In this document: piece after piece, positions 18,470-29,104 of the stretch | How the letters are laid out: each line of letters opens with the position of its first letter | Position numbering within the stretch: the stretch's first letter is position 1 | Assembly: GCA_905250115.1 (NCBI GenBank) | Contig: CAJNOI010000079.1 | Location: 1-64,000 of the forward strand | Origin: Adineta steineri | Taxonomy: Eukaryota > Rotifera > Eurotatoria > Adinetida > Adinetidae | DNA: 64,000 nucleotides | Direction of reading: 5' to 3' | Position numbers and translations under genes: made by a program | Notes under the pieces: model-generated | Databases searched by the model: none | Told to the model about the DNA's origin: nothing | The model's input: the letters and a program-made list of their open reading frames with translations, nothing else

Positions 18470-20230
18470 CTAATCAACTGGATCTTTGTATTTAATTCCA
18501 TATTTTTCTCTTAATTCATAAAATAATGAACGATTAAATGGACAAGTAACACGTCGACCATTACGAATATAACCTCCTTTTTTCCATTGATTATGTTCAT
18601 GTACAAAATCTTCTGGCCAAAAATCAACACATGCAAAAGTATTATTCGGTGATCTATCTGTTACTAACGAACAAAATTTCTTATCTTTTTCACACATTTC
18701 AACAAATAATTGTCCATCAAGTGCTAGATTTTCTCGAGGATTAACTGGTAATGAAAAACCTTGTAAAATAAGTTGTCCTGCTTGTCGAATTAATTTTATT
18801 AATTCATCTTTTTTTATTCCTTTTGATCGTTTATTAATTGGATAATAAAGACCTTTAATATACGGTGTCCCACTAGTCATATGTTGTTCCATATATGAAG
18901 TAAATTTATTTTTTGATTTTAATCCTCCAACATTAATTGTAACGGATCCATCGGATAGAAATGTCTGATACATTTGACCTGTACCTGGTCCAGTTATATG
19001 AATATCCATTTGACGTACTGTACGTAATTGAGTCATAAAATTATTATCAATTAATTCATATATTGGTGATCGAGAATCAATTGGTGTTGCATTGATTCGA
19101 AATGAGTTTGGATCTTGACCTTGTATTTTATTATAATGAAGATATGTAACATGAATTAATGGCCATTTTCTTTTCTTAATAGTTTTATTTAAATAAAAAT
19201 TCGTATAATTATTTAGTTCATTCATTGTATCATTAATTTCTATTCGATCATTAGTTGTAAAACGTTTATTATGAATAATATATGCTTGAAGAATATCAGA
19301 AGATTTTCGATGTTCAGATGAAGAATTTTTTCGAATAGTTGATTGAATAAGACCATGTTGTTGATACATTCTATCACGAAAAAGTCTTGATGCATCTAAT
19401 TCAACACCACCAGGTAATTGTAAATTTGATTGTACACAACGTTGACATAATTTTCCACTACCCATTATAATTTCATCGAATAGAAACCATTTTTGTTTTG
19501 ACATTTCATCTAAAACTGCTATTTTCATAATTCCTAAACCTGAAAAACGACTATAAACATCTTCACTCCAACAATCTTTACAATTTCTTATTTCTGTAAG
19601 AATTCGAAATGGTTGAAGATGTCTAGGAGAAAATCTTATAAGTGCAACATAGGCTGGATAGAGTCCATCGAAAAGTGCATGACCAATATTCTGATGCCAT
19701 AATTGTCCAAAATATAAAGTTACAGATGGAACTCGTTTTAAATCAATAAGATTTAAAACAAATTTTTCTAAATCAGGATAAGATTTAAATTCACGTTTCT
19801 TTATTGTTTTATCATAGAGACTAAAAGCATTTGTTCGTACAGAATAATTTGGTAATTGTCTTCCTTTGACTGCAAGAATCATAAATGTCTTGTTGACATA
19901 ATATAAATTTTTATATAAACATGATTGATTGTATAATGGACCTACACATTGAATAATTGTTTCGAATGTTTTATTTTGATAATTAAATGTTGAATTTGTT
20001 CTAGATATTCTTTGTTTATTCATTTGTTTTATCGCTGATCTTAATGCTATTGTGTCATCAATAAATTTATCATCTTTAATATTCATTTTATTTGAAAGTA
20101 GTAATTTATCTGTTTTTACATTGATTATAATATTTTGAATAATAACAACTATGATAATTGTAAGAAAAATAATAGATATAGTTCGAATGGATGGATAAAT
20201 CCAGGATTTTGCTTTATTTTCATTTGACAT
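18470..20230 (-). CDS. GT61-family glycosyltransferase, type II membrane protein
   Basis: Single-exon 586-aa protein. Membrane anchor at about 15-37, a stem with many N-glycosylation sequons, then a GT61-type domain (the family of EOGT and plant xylosyltransferases). FGQLWHQNIGHALFDGLYPA (174-193) is the family's N-x-x-H...D block; WFLFDEIIMGS (248-258) follows; and IHITGPGTGQMYQTFLSDGS (410-429) matches the late G-x-G...FL..G block that binds nucleotide sugar. Length is typical for an animal or fungal member. It is divergent from the other glycan genes in strand and lies 1.75 kb beyond the NHL gene. Whether a second copy exists past the window end cannot be seen. Substrate unknown; GT61 enzymes commonly transfer GlcNAc or xylose. 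Confidence 0.8.
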   Translation of the reverse strand: MSNENKAKSWIYPSIRTISIIFLTIIIVVIIQNIIINVKTDKLLLSNKMNIKDDKFIDDTIALRSAIKQMNKQRISRTNSTFNYQNKTFETIIQCVGPLYNQSCLYKNLYYVNKTFMILAVKGRQLPNYSVRTNAFSLYDKTIKKREFKSYPDLEKFVLNLIDLKRVPSVTLYFGQLWHQNIGHALFDGLYPAYVALIRFSPRHLQPFRILTEIRNCKDCWSEDVYSRFSGLGIMKIAVLDEMSKQKWFLFDEIIMGSGKLCQRCVQSNLQLPGGVELDASRLFRDRMYQQHGLIQSTIRKNSSSEHRKSSDILQAYIIHNKRFTTNDRIEINDTMNELNNYTNFYLNKTIKKRKWPLIHVTYLHYNKIQGQDPNSFRINATPIDSRSPIYELIDNNFMTQLRTVRQMDIHITGPGTGQMYQTFLSDGSVTINVGGLKSKNKFTSYMEQHMTSGTPYIKGLYYPINKRSKGIKKDELIKLIRQAGQLILQGFSLPVNPRENLALDGQLFVEMCEKDKKFCSLVTDRSPNNTFACVDFWPEDFVHEHNQWKKGGYIRNGRRVTCPFNRSLFYELREKYGIKYKDPVD

Positions 20231-20488
20231 ATTTGATAATAACCTAATGTAAGTAAAAAAGTGTAAATTAGAATTTGTTTATTAAGGAACAAAGAAAACT
20301 AGATCTCCACTTGAAGCAAGTTCAAGTAGAAGAAAGGCGGCTGACTGCAGAAGTGTAACAACTCTCATAAACGCGGAAAGTTGAACCATTTAAAATTTTA
20401 TTTTATTTTATTCTCAAAATCGATTAAGTAAACACAGATAAATAAGCCATCGAATAGTTACTTTTTATAGATTAGACTCTATTCGGGG

Positions 20489-20837
20489 TGCAACAAATCC
20501 AAAGCCTTAGATTTGGGTTTGGATATCAGATGTCTGAACTGCACTCAACTCTGATATTAGATGCGTAAATTTGTCTGAATCAGCTAGAAAGTGTGAATGA
20601 GTGTGCGTGTGGATGTGAATGAACGATAAAGAGGAAAATACCCTTACCCACACTCTTACCGGCACCTTTAACGTTGCCTATACCTTCATCCACATCTTCG
20701 ACGTAACCCGTCCCTTCACCTACACCATCAAAATGGTTCAGGCGTTTTCACTCACCTATTATCAGAGTCACTTATCCTCGGGATATCTGATATCCATACT
20801 CAAATTCGAATCCAAATCTTCACTAAGATTTATTGCA
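20489..20837. mobile_element. Inverted-repeat element with telomere-like core
   Basis: Left end TGCAACAAATCC...TGGATATCAGAT and right end ATCTGATATCCA...GGATTTATTGCA-like sequence are degenerate inverted repeats of about 45-58 bp bounding 349 bases. Inside lies a GTGTGGATGTG block facing CTTACCCACACTC and further CACC-rich units (20591-20727). Same architecture as the elements at 6796 and 46210. Confidence 0.55.
20591..20727. repeat. Telomere-like block pair
   Basis: GTGTGAATGAGTGTGCGTGTG is followed by several complementary units (CCCTTACCCACACTC, CACCTTTA, CCTACACC). More degenerate than other members and extended on the C-rich side. Confidence 0.45.
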
Positions 20838-22724
20838 GCTTACTTAGATATGAAAAAGATGGAGAGCTACAGTTTTTACCGTTGAAAAGAGATGATGAAG
20901 ATGCATCGAAACTTATCTGAAAAAATTTCTCTGGCGGGCCTAGGACCTTTATATAACAGCCTTAAAAACGTCTTTTGATATAAGTTTCGACATCGCTTCT
21001 TTTCAACAGTGAAAACCACTGCACTCTCAATTGTCTTGATGTAAACTAATAAAAATTTCAATTCGGATGCTTCTAAGACGAGATTATTGCAAAAATAAAC
21101 CAGTGTATTCATCTAAATAAATTTATGATTTCGTAATCTATTAGCTACCTACTGATAGTTTTTTGTTTAACAAAATCTTACTAATAGATTATTCAAATAG
21201 TAATTCATCCAAAATTGAATATAATCGAGCTATTTTAATAGTTTATCGAAGAACAAAATCAGTTAATTTATTCTTTACCTTGCTTATAGGATTATATAAA
21301 AATATGACAAAATGTATTGTAATTATCACAGATTTTTATGTAAAATAGAGAAAATCAGAAAACTTTACCTTTTTTCTAAAACATAGCCAAAATGTTGATA
21401 TAGTTCACGAATTGCTGGTTTGTATTCTGGACATATTTTTACACAGTTGTTTCAATTGTTTAGCCTTAAACGAAAATTTGAAAAAAAATGTTTGATCAAT
21501 TTATTTTTACTTTGTCTTTGTTTTCTTTTTTTCTTTTTCTCCTTTTCTCTTTTTAAAAGCTAAACAATCTTTTGTTTTTCATCTTTTTCAAACATAGTGC
21601 ATAATTCAAGGTGATACACGTAATAGAATTTTCAAAGCTATAACTATAAATATTATCATTATATATCTCATGAAAATCTAATCAAATATATAAATTGATT
21701 GATAAAAATCTACATATTTCACATGTTGGAAATAAGAGGATTTTCCATTGAATTTTATTTCTATGCGGAATGTAAATATACAAAACTATTTTATGACATA
21801 TTTATATTAAAATATTACTTGAGAAGGAATAATAAATTATAAGTTTGTCTATTTTTTTTTTCTTTTCCTTTGCTCGTGAATGCAGGTATTTCACACCGTC
21901 GTTGTTTGACAATCTTTATTATATTTTCTTTCTCTGATAAAATACAGCGAGTTATCTTCCAATATATTTGTTTTTTTTATCATATTTATGATCACACTAT
22001 GACACTTAATTTAGTATAAATTTCATTAGTTTTTTGTTCAGTCATATTATTTCTATAGGGCTAGAGATGTAAGCTGAGATCTGTTGAGGTTGACGGTCGG
22101 TATTCTCGCTAAAGCCGACGGCTTATAATCCTTTACACAGAACAACTCAAAGAGATATATATATATAATATATTTTTATCATTTTTTTTTTCTTTCGTAC
22201 AATAGATAAACTTTATTATATTAAATTATACCATTTACTTATAATGACTTCTTCAAAACAGATATATCTACTTTTAGAAATGGTGAAAATTAAATTTAAA
22301 AGTTCTATAACAATTGAGAAAATAATGTATTTTAAATGAAATTTATTTTAGATAGACTAAAACCCCCGACACATTAGAATAAGCCATTTCTAAAACTTTT
22401 TTATTTTTTTACCATTTATGTGCATGTTAATATTTAAGGTTTTTTTAATTATAGACAATATTATGGTTTTGTCATCTAACCAGCGTGTCAGTTATGAGAA
22501 AAGAAAAGTTAATAAAAATAATATTTTCCGTATTAAAATGTATTTTGAGATGCCTTTAATGCTTCTTTGCGGTATGATGTGAAAAAAGCTTGTTAGATTT
22601 TCTTCACGAAAATATTCTCTTCGACGATTATGAAACGTGGCTAATGTGGCTCGCATTAGTCCTATAAAGTCGATAACAAAGATGAATAATTCTTGCTATA
22701 TGAAACTTCCCGTCTTCTAAGTCA

Positions 22725-23018
22725 TTAAAATTCACTANNNNNNNNNNNNNNNNNNNNNNNNNNNNNNNNNNNNNNNNNNNNNNNNNNNNNNNNNNNNNNN
22801 NNNNNNNNNNNNNNNNNNNNNNNNNNNNNNNNNNNNNAAATTAAGATTAGTTCTTCATGATTATCTTTGGCATATACAGTTTCTTCTTTTAAGGGTGGCA
22901 CAGAATCTATATGTACTTCTCCCGTTGTAAGCGATGCTTCTCTTGCGATAGGTTCAATCCGTCTTTCACTTGTTTGCTGACTGATCGGTTCAGCATAAAT
23001 TACTGTTGACAATGCCAT
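22725..23018 (-). CDS. Unknown protein, 5' part, interrupted by assembly gap
   Basis: From an ATG at 23018 the minus strand reads about 60 clean residues (MALSTVIYAEPISQQ at the start, KEETVYAKDNHEE near the gap), then runs into 100 N at 22738-22837; three residues and a stop follow. A TTCCAG acceptor-like tract lies just before the ATG. Composition is acidic and less AT-biased than random frames here, so it may be a real exon. No domain recognised. The product and its end cannot be given until the gap is filled. Confidence 0.4.
   Translation of the reverse strand: MALSTVIYAEPISQQTSERRIEPIAREASLTTGEVHIDSVPPLKEETVYAKDNHEELILIXXXXXXXXXXXXXXXXXXXXXXXXXXXXXXXXXXSEF
22738..22837. other. Assembly gap of 100 N
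   Basis: Exactly 100 undetermined bases, a conventional placeholder length, so the true size is unknown. It breaks the small minus-strand gene beginning at 23018. Confidence 0.99.
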
Positions 23019-23123
23019 TTGTATTTGAAAAATCTGGAATTAATTGGAAAAACAAGAAATCTTAACAACAGTAATTTTGTATGAAATCTGATTTGAAGAA
23101 TAAATCTTTCAGAAAAACTTTAG

Positions 23124-23183
23124 AAGGGTGGGTGAAGGTGGGTAAAATATGAGTGGTGATTCTGTCTTCTCCCACAAACACCC
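23124..23183. repeat. Telomere-like hairpin element
   Basis: AGGGTGGGTGAAGGTGGG faces CCCACAAACACCC across about 28 bases that include GATTCTGTCTTCT. That middle is echoed by TATTGTCTTCT at 41196 and by GGTATTCTG at 46401. Confidence 0.55.
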
Positions 23184-23184
23184 A

Positions 23185-23410
23185 GATATACAACGAAACG
23201 GTAAAAACAGCGTTTAAACATCTAGCTGTTTAGTTCGTTAGAAATGTTGAATTTGTCACTAAAAAAGCGTTTAAACAGTTAACGATATTTGATACTTTTC
23301 TATGTTTTAACGCTGAGATTTTTTGAAACTTTTATTATTTTAATGAATTTTCGACAATAAATTCAAACATTTTTAACAAACGATACATTCAAATGTTAAA
23401 ACGTTAATTT
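23185..23410. repeat. Possible inverted-repeat element related to 27210-27320
   Basis: It begins CCCAGATATACAACGAAACGG followed by AACAGCGTTTAAAC, and has a second AAGCGTTTAAACAG. Similar units occur near 27217-27318. Ends are diverged, so limits are approximate. Confidence 0.35.
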
Positions 23411-23439
23411 AATCTTTTGGTTGTATGCAAGAGATATCG

Positions 23440-24543
23440 TGTATCAAGAGTATTTTTGTATAACTATACTATTGATTTAACTATATCGATTAACTTCTTT
23501 CCACCCGATACATTTCTCGATAAAATTTTTACTTCAAGAAGCACACGTCAAAAATTTTTCGCGACTCACGAGCGAACTTCGCCAAGTGATACTCTCCGTT
23601 TGACCTCATATTCTGCCCATATGTAGGACTCATATAGTAGGTAAAAATGCCAAAAGAGTTCGCGCCATTGGCCTCTTGCTGTTGAGATATTGTGTTTCTA
23701 AGTTACGGAGATAACTGAATGCCGTGGTCCCCCCCAGGGAAGTGCGAAAAACTAATGTTGGAATTTTGACTTGAAACTTTGTATACAAAGAGGTCTTACT
23801 GAGAGTAGTTTACTATGAAAGTTTTAGACTTACTCCTTGTTTCTGTTCAGCGATACGGCTATGAAAATCTAATGTCACCTGCTACCGCTTATAAGAGGTA
23901 GAATATGACATTCTTTTTTTGAATTATGAATATTCAGGAAAACTGAAACTTTCATAGTAAACTACTCTCAGTAAGACCTCTTTGTATACAAAGTTTCAAG
24001 TCAAAATTCCAACATTAGTTTTTCGCACTTCCCTGAGGGGGACCACGGCATTCAGTTATCTCCGTAACTTAGAAACACAATATCTCAACAGCAAGAGGCC
24101 AATGGCACGAACTCTTTTGGGATTTTTATCTACTATATGAGTCCTACATGTGGGCAGAATATGAGGTCAAACGGAGGGTATCACTTGGAGAAGTTCCCTC
24201 GTCAGATGTAAACATTTAGACTTTTCACTGGTTCCATATCCACACTAAGTCGTCTCTTTTTTAATTTTTTCGATTTCGGAAATTGTTTAAGTCATAGAGT
24301 ACCTCTTACAGAGATTAATCCTTTCGTGTCTCATCAAAACGAAATCGAAATTGATGGAGTCGAAAGTCAAGCAATTAAAAATAAAGAAATGAAATGATGT
24401 CAGTATGGAATTAGTGAAAAGAGTCTGTGACGTTTGTTTATTAAAGCAAAACTTTCGTCGAGAAATATATCGGGTAGAAAGGAGTTAGTTGATATAGGTA
24501 AATCAGTAGTATAGTTATACGAAAAGATTCTTGATACATTCTG
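23440..24543. mobile_element. 1.1-kb palindromic element (large MITE or fold-back)
   Basis: Arms 23440-23824 and about 23946-24543 are reverse complements, nearly exact over the inner 175 bases (for example AGGTCTTACTGAGAGTAG against CTACTCTCAGTAAGACCT) and more diverged outward, around a loop of about 120 bases. The right arm is longer because a second element (24218-24425) is inserted in it. No transposase frame was found. Decay rising toward the outer arms suggests age or ongoing inner homogenisation. Confidence 0.85.
24218..24425. mobile_element. Nested 208-bp MITE in the right palindrome arm
   Basis: The ends AGACTTTTCACTGGTTCCATA and TATGGAATTAGTGAAAAGAGTCT are inverted repeats. The left palindrome arm lacks this segment, which shows independently that it is an insertion. 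It is non-coding. No clear target duplication, so the superfamily is not assigned. Confidence 0.75.
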
Positions 24544-25658
24544 TGACCGCTGAAGATCGACCTAAAAACTAGTCACTCCATGTAACTTGCAGTCGTTTCG
24601 AAGATAATACTACTCTTTAGCAGGTATTATAGTTTTCTATACTTTGCCTCAAACGACGAAATCTATCTAATATCATTTATTCTCTCGATATCTTCCCCTT
24701 TAACATTTTAACTTTGTGATGAAATCTGAATTTCAATGAATTAGTCCCAGATGTTAGGCGGCAGATTTTTTAGATGTAAATCAGTGTACGAGCACATATT
24801 GATGAAACAATAAATAATCCTTTAGTTACGATCATGTGAGAATCGCGAAGCTGCCAGTCTATTTTGGAAGCGACATGTCTTCTTTGTTTAAATATGTGTG
24901 TCTGTTTTCCTTTTAAGTGATGATCTTCTCTAATGGTCATTGATTCAATGAATCCTCTACTGGAACTATTCAAAATATTTGTCATCGAAATAATGTATTA
25001 CATTTACAAACTCGTTGCAAACTTTCTCAAAAAGAATTTTTTGAGAAGTGATTGTTATATTATTCTTCTAACCTACACAGATAAAGTCATCTTTGGATTT
25101 TTGCGTATTTCAGTAAAAATGACTGTTACGACTGAGTCAATATCAAAACTTTTCAAAAGAAGAACTTGCAACTGTAAAGGATGCAACAACTGTCCTATTT
25201 TTCTCTCATTTTGGAAGATCTTTTTATGGATAGACGCTTATAAGATTTAATTATGTTCACTCTCATATACAGAATAAAAATATGCATTATCTATATTGAA
25301 TTATGTCTCGATTGTTAGCGCAGAGTAAGAGTTAAATAGATAGCGAATGAAAGGAAAAAAATTCTTTTAAATGTGGACGAATGATGAATTTATTTTCGCA
25401 TGAAACGAAGTAAAAAGAAATAAAATGTGAATCAACTAATTATTCGAATTTAATGTAGCGATTAAATTCTAACTATCTACCTTATATCATAACCAATACG
25501 AAAATAAACTGACTTGATTATCTCAGTGAGCCATATTTACTACTCACACGTACTTCACGATTTGTCTAATTCGACTTATAATGTAAATGAACATTCACAA
25601 GATTGTTCTCATTCCGAAAAGAAATAATCAAACAAACTATTAATATATTGATTCATAC

Positions 25659-26092
25659 CATTTATATAAACGTTTCTACCAATGATAAATGGAATAAAAA
25701 AAAACTTTTCTTTTTTTCTTTTCTAACTTTAAAATAAAGCCTTCATTTGTCACATTTATATAAGTGATAAATAGATTAAAAAAAACTTTCTTTTTTTTCT
25801 TTTCCTAACCTAAGGTAAAATGTTCATTTAACACAATTATATAAATGAGAAATCGATAAAAGAAAAATTTTCTGTTTTGCTTTTCCTAACCTACACATTC
25901 TACAAAAAAAAACGGATATATGTTACTATCGGAAACTCTTTTCGGGTTCTCGAGCGATTCGGAAACGTTTGTAGTTTCCGAGTGATTCGGAAAACCTAAA
26001 AGAATTTTTGTTAGTAACAAATACTCATTTTTTTAGAGTGCAATAAAGTGTTCATTTAATACAATTATATAAACGAGAAATCGATAAAAGAG
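25659..26092. repeat. Degenerate tandem repeat array, interrupted
   Basis: Units of roughly 80-95 bases recur at about 25659, 25752, 25834 and 26041. They share TATATAA-TGA(T)AAAT-GA, an AAAACTTTTCTTTTTTTCTT block, CCTAACCT and TTCATTTAACAC. The fourth unit is separated from the third by an inserted inverted-repeat element. Confidence 0.55.
25894..26040. mobile_element. 147-bp inverted-repeat insertion in the tandem array
   Basis: The left end CACATTCTAC...ATATGTTACTA and right end TTAGTAACAAATACTC...TAGAGTG are inverted repeats of about 30 bases. Inside, TTTCCGAGTGATTCGG-type units repeat. It interrupts the array unit, which marks it as an insertion. Confidence 0.5.
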
Positions 26093-27216
26093 TTTTTATA
26101 AGTGTGAAATGCGCTGATGAATTTCTTTTTCCTTTCATTTATATTATGAGTGGAATTAGGCAAGTATTCACATACTTATGCTTTAAAAAAAGATTAAAAG
26201 AAAAGATTTTGAATATCATTTTATTAGCGGACAAAGGAATAATTTATACAATAATGATGATATGTTAATATATATAGTTACATGAACGATTTTTTCCTAG
26301 CATGTTGTTTTTTTATCAGTTATATTACTCGTTTGCTTGTTGAGAAAGTTCGCTCAGTACAACTAAACGAGATCTAAGCTTCCCAAGAAAAGTAAAGCGA
26401 TTTTGAGTAAGGTCATCTTATATTGATAACTGAGCAAGTCCATCTAATATCAATTGTTGGAAGTATGTATATGAAAAGATAATGTATAAAAGATGTATCA
26501 ATAGACTGATGTTGTTTAGCACAGCAGTCCGTAGTAGTGCTACTGCAGCGGATGATAGAAAGAGTTGATGTTTGTTCTAATTAAATATTAACAAAGAACA
26601 ATATTACTTTTACGGAACTTTTGGAATACTAAAACATTGCTGAAGAAATCCACTGATAACATCTTTAAAGACGCTAGACACGTACTGAGACCATCATCGC
26701 TATGACTATCATACTTCTCGTTAGACTTTAGCTTCGATCTATTACTAAAGGAAAGATTTTTCTTCGATGCAACTCTTTGGACATTGACAAGAAATAGTGA
26801 GACTAAATTTTTCTTTCCATTAGCCATAGCATATATGCATTCTAATTATTGCTCATTGACCCCTAACTAACGGTAAATAGTAATATCGACTATGTATTCG
26901 ACACTAGTTTACTTGTTCAGACAATAATAATTGTTATTTCTCTCCTTTAGATATTTTCATTAAGTCAAAGTATTATAGGGTAAGAAACTAACCATTATCA
27001 CTAACTATCAGTATTAACACATTAGTATTACCATTCATCACTAACTGACAATTAGTGAGTGGTAACGCGCATCATACACTTTCTACAAAATAGTTATACA
27101 AACTTTTTTTATTTTAACCTATTTTTCATGAACGACGAAAAACGAAAAATTGTTGTTAAAACGCATTGTTTTTGCCAAAAACGAAGAAGAGACGTTTTTA
27201 AGTGTTTTTTCCAGTC

Positions 27217-27318
27217 TACCCAAATATAAACTGTAAAAAATAGTTGAAAAAAAGGAAGTTCTACAAACAAACGCGTTTAAACGCCGTTTTCACAGTTTCA
27301 TGTTTGCCCGGGTTATTA
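27217..27318. repeat. Short inverted-repeat element
   Basis: CCCAAATATAAACTGTAAAA at the left and GTTTTCACAGTTTCATGTTTG at the right are inverted repeats around about 60 bases, with an AAACGCGTTTAAACG core. Related to sequence near 23185. Confidence 0.45.
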
Positions 27319-27832
27319 CAATATATTTATGTTAGAATAACTAGCAAAGTATATGATCGATCTTGTTTGATTTCGGAAGTCTTTAGTTAAATCTCTATTC
27401 CAAAGTAAATCGCACAAAGTAGCAATTTTTGTATGATAGTGGTTGTTAACAAAATATTGCTTCATCTTGTTGAAGATCATATGCCTTCTATTTTTGTAAG
27501 TTTATAAAGCAAATCGTTTTCAAAAGTTGAGTTTTAGGTTTTGTTCAGAAAACATGAGAATGAAGCATTATTATAATATTCTTTCTCTACATCAATGAAA
27601 GATAGCAACGTCGATATTTCTATGTATCCTTGAAAATTATATATAGTTGTCATTGCTTTTTTAAATATATATTTTTTCTTTCCTGTAAAATAAATAAACT
27701 TATTTAATAATGTAAGTGAATACTCATATTCTCGTTCTTTTATCATAAGATGCCTAATTCGAATTCGAATATAAATGGACATCCAGCTACACACTACTAA
27801 TTCGAAAATGAATAGTGAAACTTAGGAGAATG

Positions 27833-28562
27833 CATCCTATTCCGCTATGTTGAACATTAGAGGAATCAGTTTCGCGCCGGAATCGGTTCCGTCCAATTCC
27901 GGGAACTCGATCGAGACACAACGTAAGAGACCCAGCCGAGATTGATCGAGTTCCACCGATTCCGGAATTCCTAGGAAGTCCCAGCGATTTCGAAACTGCA
28001 CGGAATTCCTACCGATTCTGGAATTGCACAGAATTCCTACTGATTCCGAAAGTTGACGGAACTCGATCAATTGTCTAGTGATGTCGGATATAGGAAACTG
28101 CAAAATCACTTTTTTTTGGTCCCGGTCAAGCTTTTACAGGTGGTCCCGGTCTTAATAAAAGCTTATGAATAATTCCGGTGTTGTCTTCGTCCATGCAAAA
28201 AAACATATGAAGTTCACGAAAATTTTCGCTTTTTTGATTGTGAATTCAATATATACGGTTTTTCTTGAACTATAAAATAACACATTTGTCAATTGTTAAT
28301 TAAAGAAAAAAAAGAAATAAGAAAATGTCTAGTCTCATACTTGATAAAAACGTCGAGGTATTAGCTGAAAATTTTAGTCTTGGCCCCGGTCTCGGTAAGT
28401 AAGAGAAATTTAGTCCCGGTGCTGGTCCCAGTCCCGCGGGACCGGGACCATTTTGCAGTTCCCTAGTCGGATGTTATGTGTCGATCGAGTTCCCGGAATT
28501 GAGGAGAATCGATTCCGGTGCGGAACTGGCTCCTAAAATGTTCAACATTGCGGAATAGGATG
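27833..28562. mobile_element. Long-TIR element, host of a nested hAT MITE
   Basis: Both ends read CATCCTATTCCGC inward and stay inverted-repeat for about 85 bases, through GCCGGAATCG and AATTCCGGGAACTCGATCGA. Removing the nested element and its target duplication leaves about 347 bases of mostly GGAATTCC/CCGATTC repeats. No transposase frame. It is clearly more GC-rich than its surroundings. Confidence 0.8.
28091..28465. mobile_element. Nested hAT-type MITE with 8-bp target duplication
   Basis: The ends are TAGGAAACTGCAAAAT and ATTTTGCAGTTCCCTA, inverted copies followed inward by GGTCCCGGTC-rich sequence. Flanks are GTCGGATA (28083-28090) and GTCGGATG (28466-28473), an 8-bp duplication with one mismatch. 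TAG-start ends with TGCAAA and an 8-bp duplication point to hAT. 375 bp, no coding capacity. Confidence 0.85.
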
Positions 28563-29104
28563 ACTGCTCAAATTTAGGAATAGACTTGGTTTTGGTTTTA
28601 CTCTAAGATGCATATGATTTATATATACGACCAAGAGATGGGTGGGAGGGGGACATAATGTGTGTGAAAGGAGGGAGGATGCATAACGTGGGTAAGGAGA
28701 ATTTGTCTGAAAATTATTCTAAAACTAAATCTATTTCTAGAAATAGGTACTAGTTTTTCTTTTCTTAATATTTGCTTATATTCAAACTCGAATTAGGCAT
28801 CTACTCTCTTTTATTTGACGTACTGTATTGCAACAGTTGTTTGAAATTGACAAATATTCAATATATACTGAATATTATTTTTCTAAATTTATTGATGAAA
28901 ATTAGTGAATATTATTAGATTCTTAGACTCTATTTCTTTTGATATTATTCTCATATTTTTAAATTTTTGGTTCATGACTCAAAAAACGTTTGTATATAGA
29001 ATAGTCATAACGCTCAAGAAAAAAATACCCTTGAATTCTTACATAGACTATTTATTATTTGTAAAGTCGAATTTATTTCTTGTTTTAGTTTTTAAAATTG
29101 TTTG
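28563..29104. other. Upstream region of the TRPM gene
   Basis: It holds a one-sided G-rich block (28637-28694, GGGTGGGAGGGGG and GGAGGGAGG) and AT-rich DNA leading to the TRPM start. A CTTGTTTTAG tract about 15 bases before the ATG may be a splice or splice-leader acceptor. Confidence 0.5.

Larger units (their letters stand above)
20231..22724. other. Gene-poor region with one inverted-repeat element
   Basis: No supported gene. A short minus-strand frame near 21369-21455 (reading ...CPEYKPAIREL, ending before an AAAAAAGGTAAAG donor-like site) could be an exon remnant, but it has no domain. The rest is AT-rich with T-runs. The inverted-repeat element at 20489-20837 is the main structure. Confidence 0.5.
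24544..27832. other. Gene-poor repeat-rich region
   Basis: 3.3 kb with no supported gene; frames at 24770-25250 and 26588-27794 lack domains or sit in repeats. It holds a degenerate tandem array (25659-26092) split by a small element (25894-26040) and a short inverted-repeat unit at 27217-27318. Confidence 0.55.

Noticed and set aside
21369..21455. Possible exon with CPEYKPAIREL and a GTAAAG donor
   Set aside because: Too short, no domain and no partner exons nearby; mentioned only within the intergenic description.
24933..25250. Frame with CNCKGCNNC, reminiscent of a CXC motif
   Set aside because: Spacing does not match CRC/tesmin domains and the rest of the frame has no structure; likely chance.
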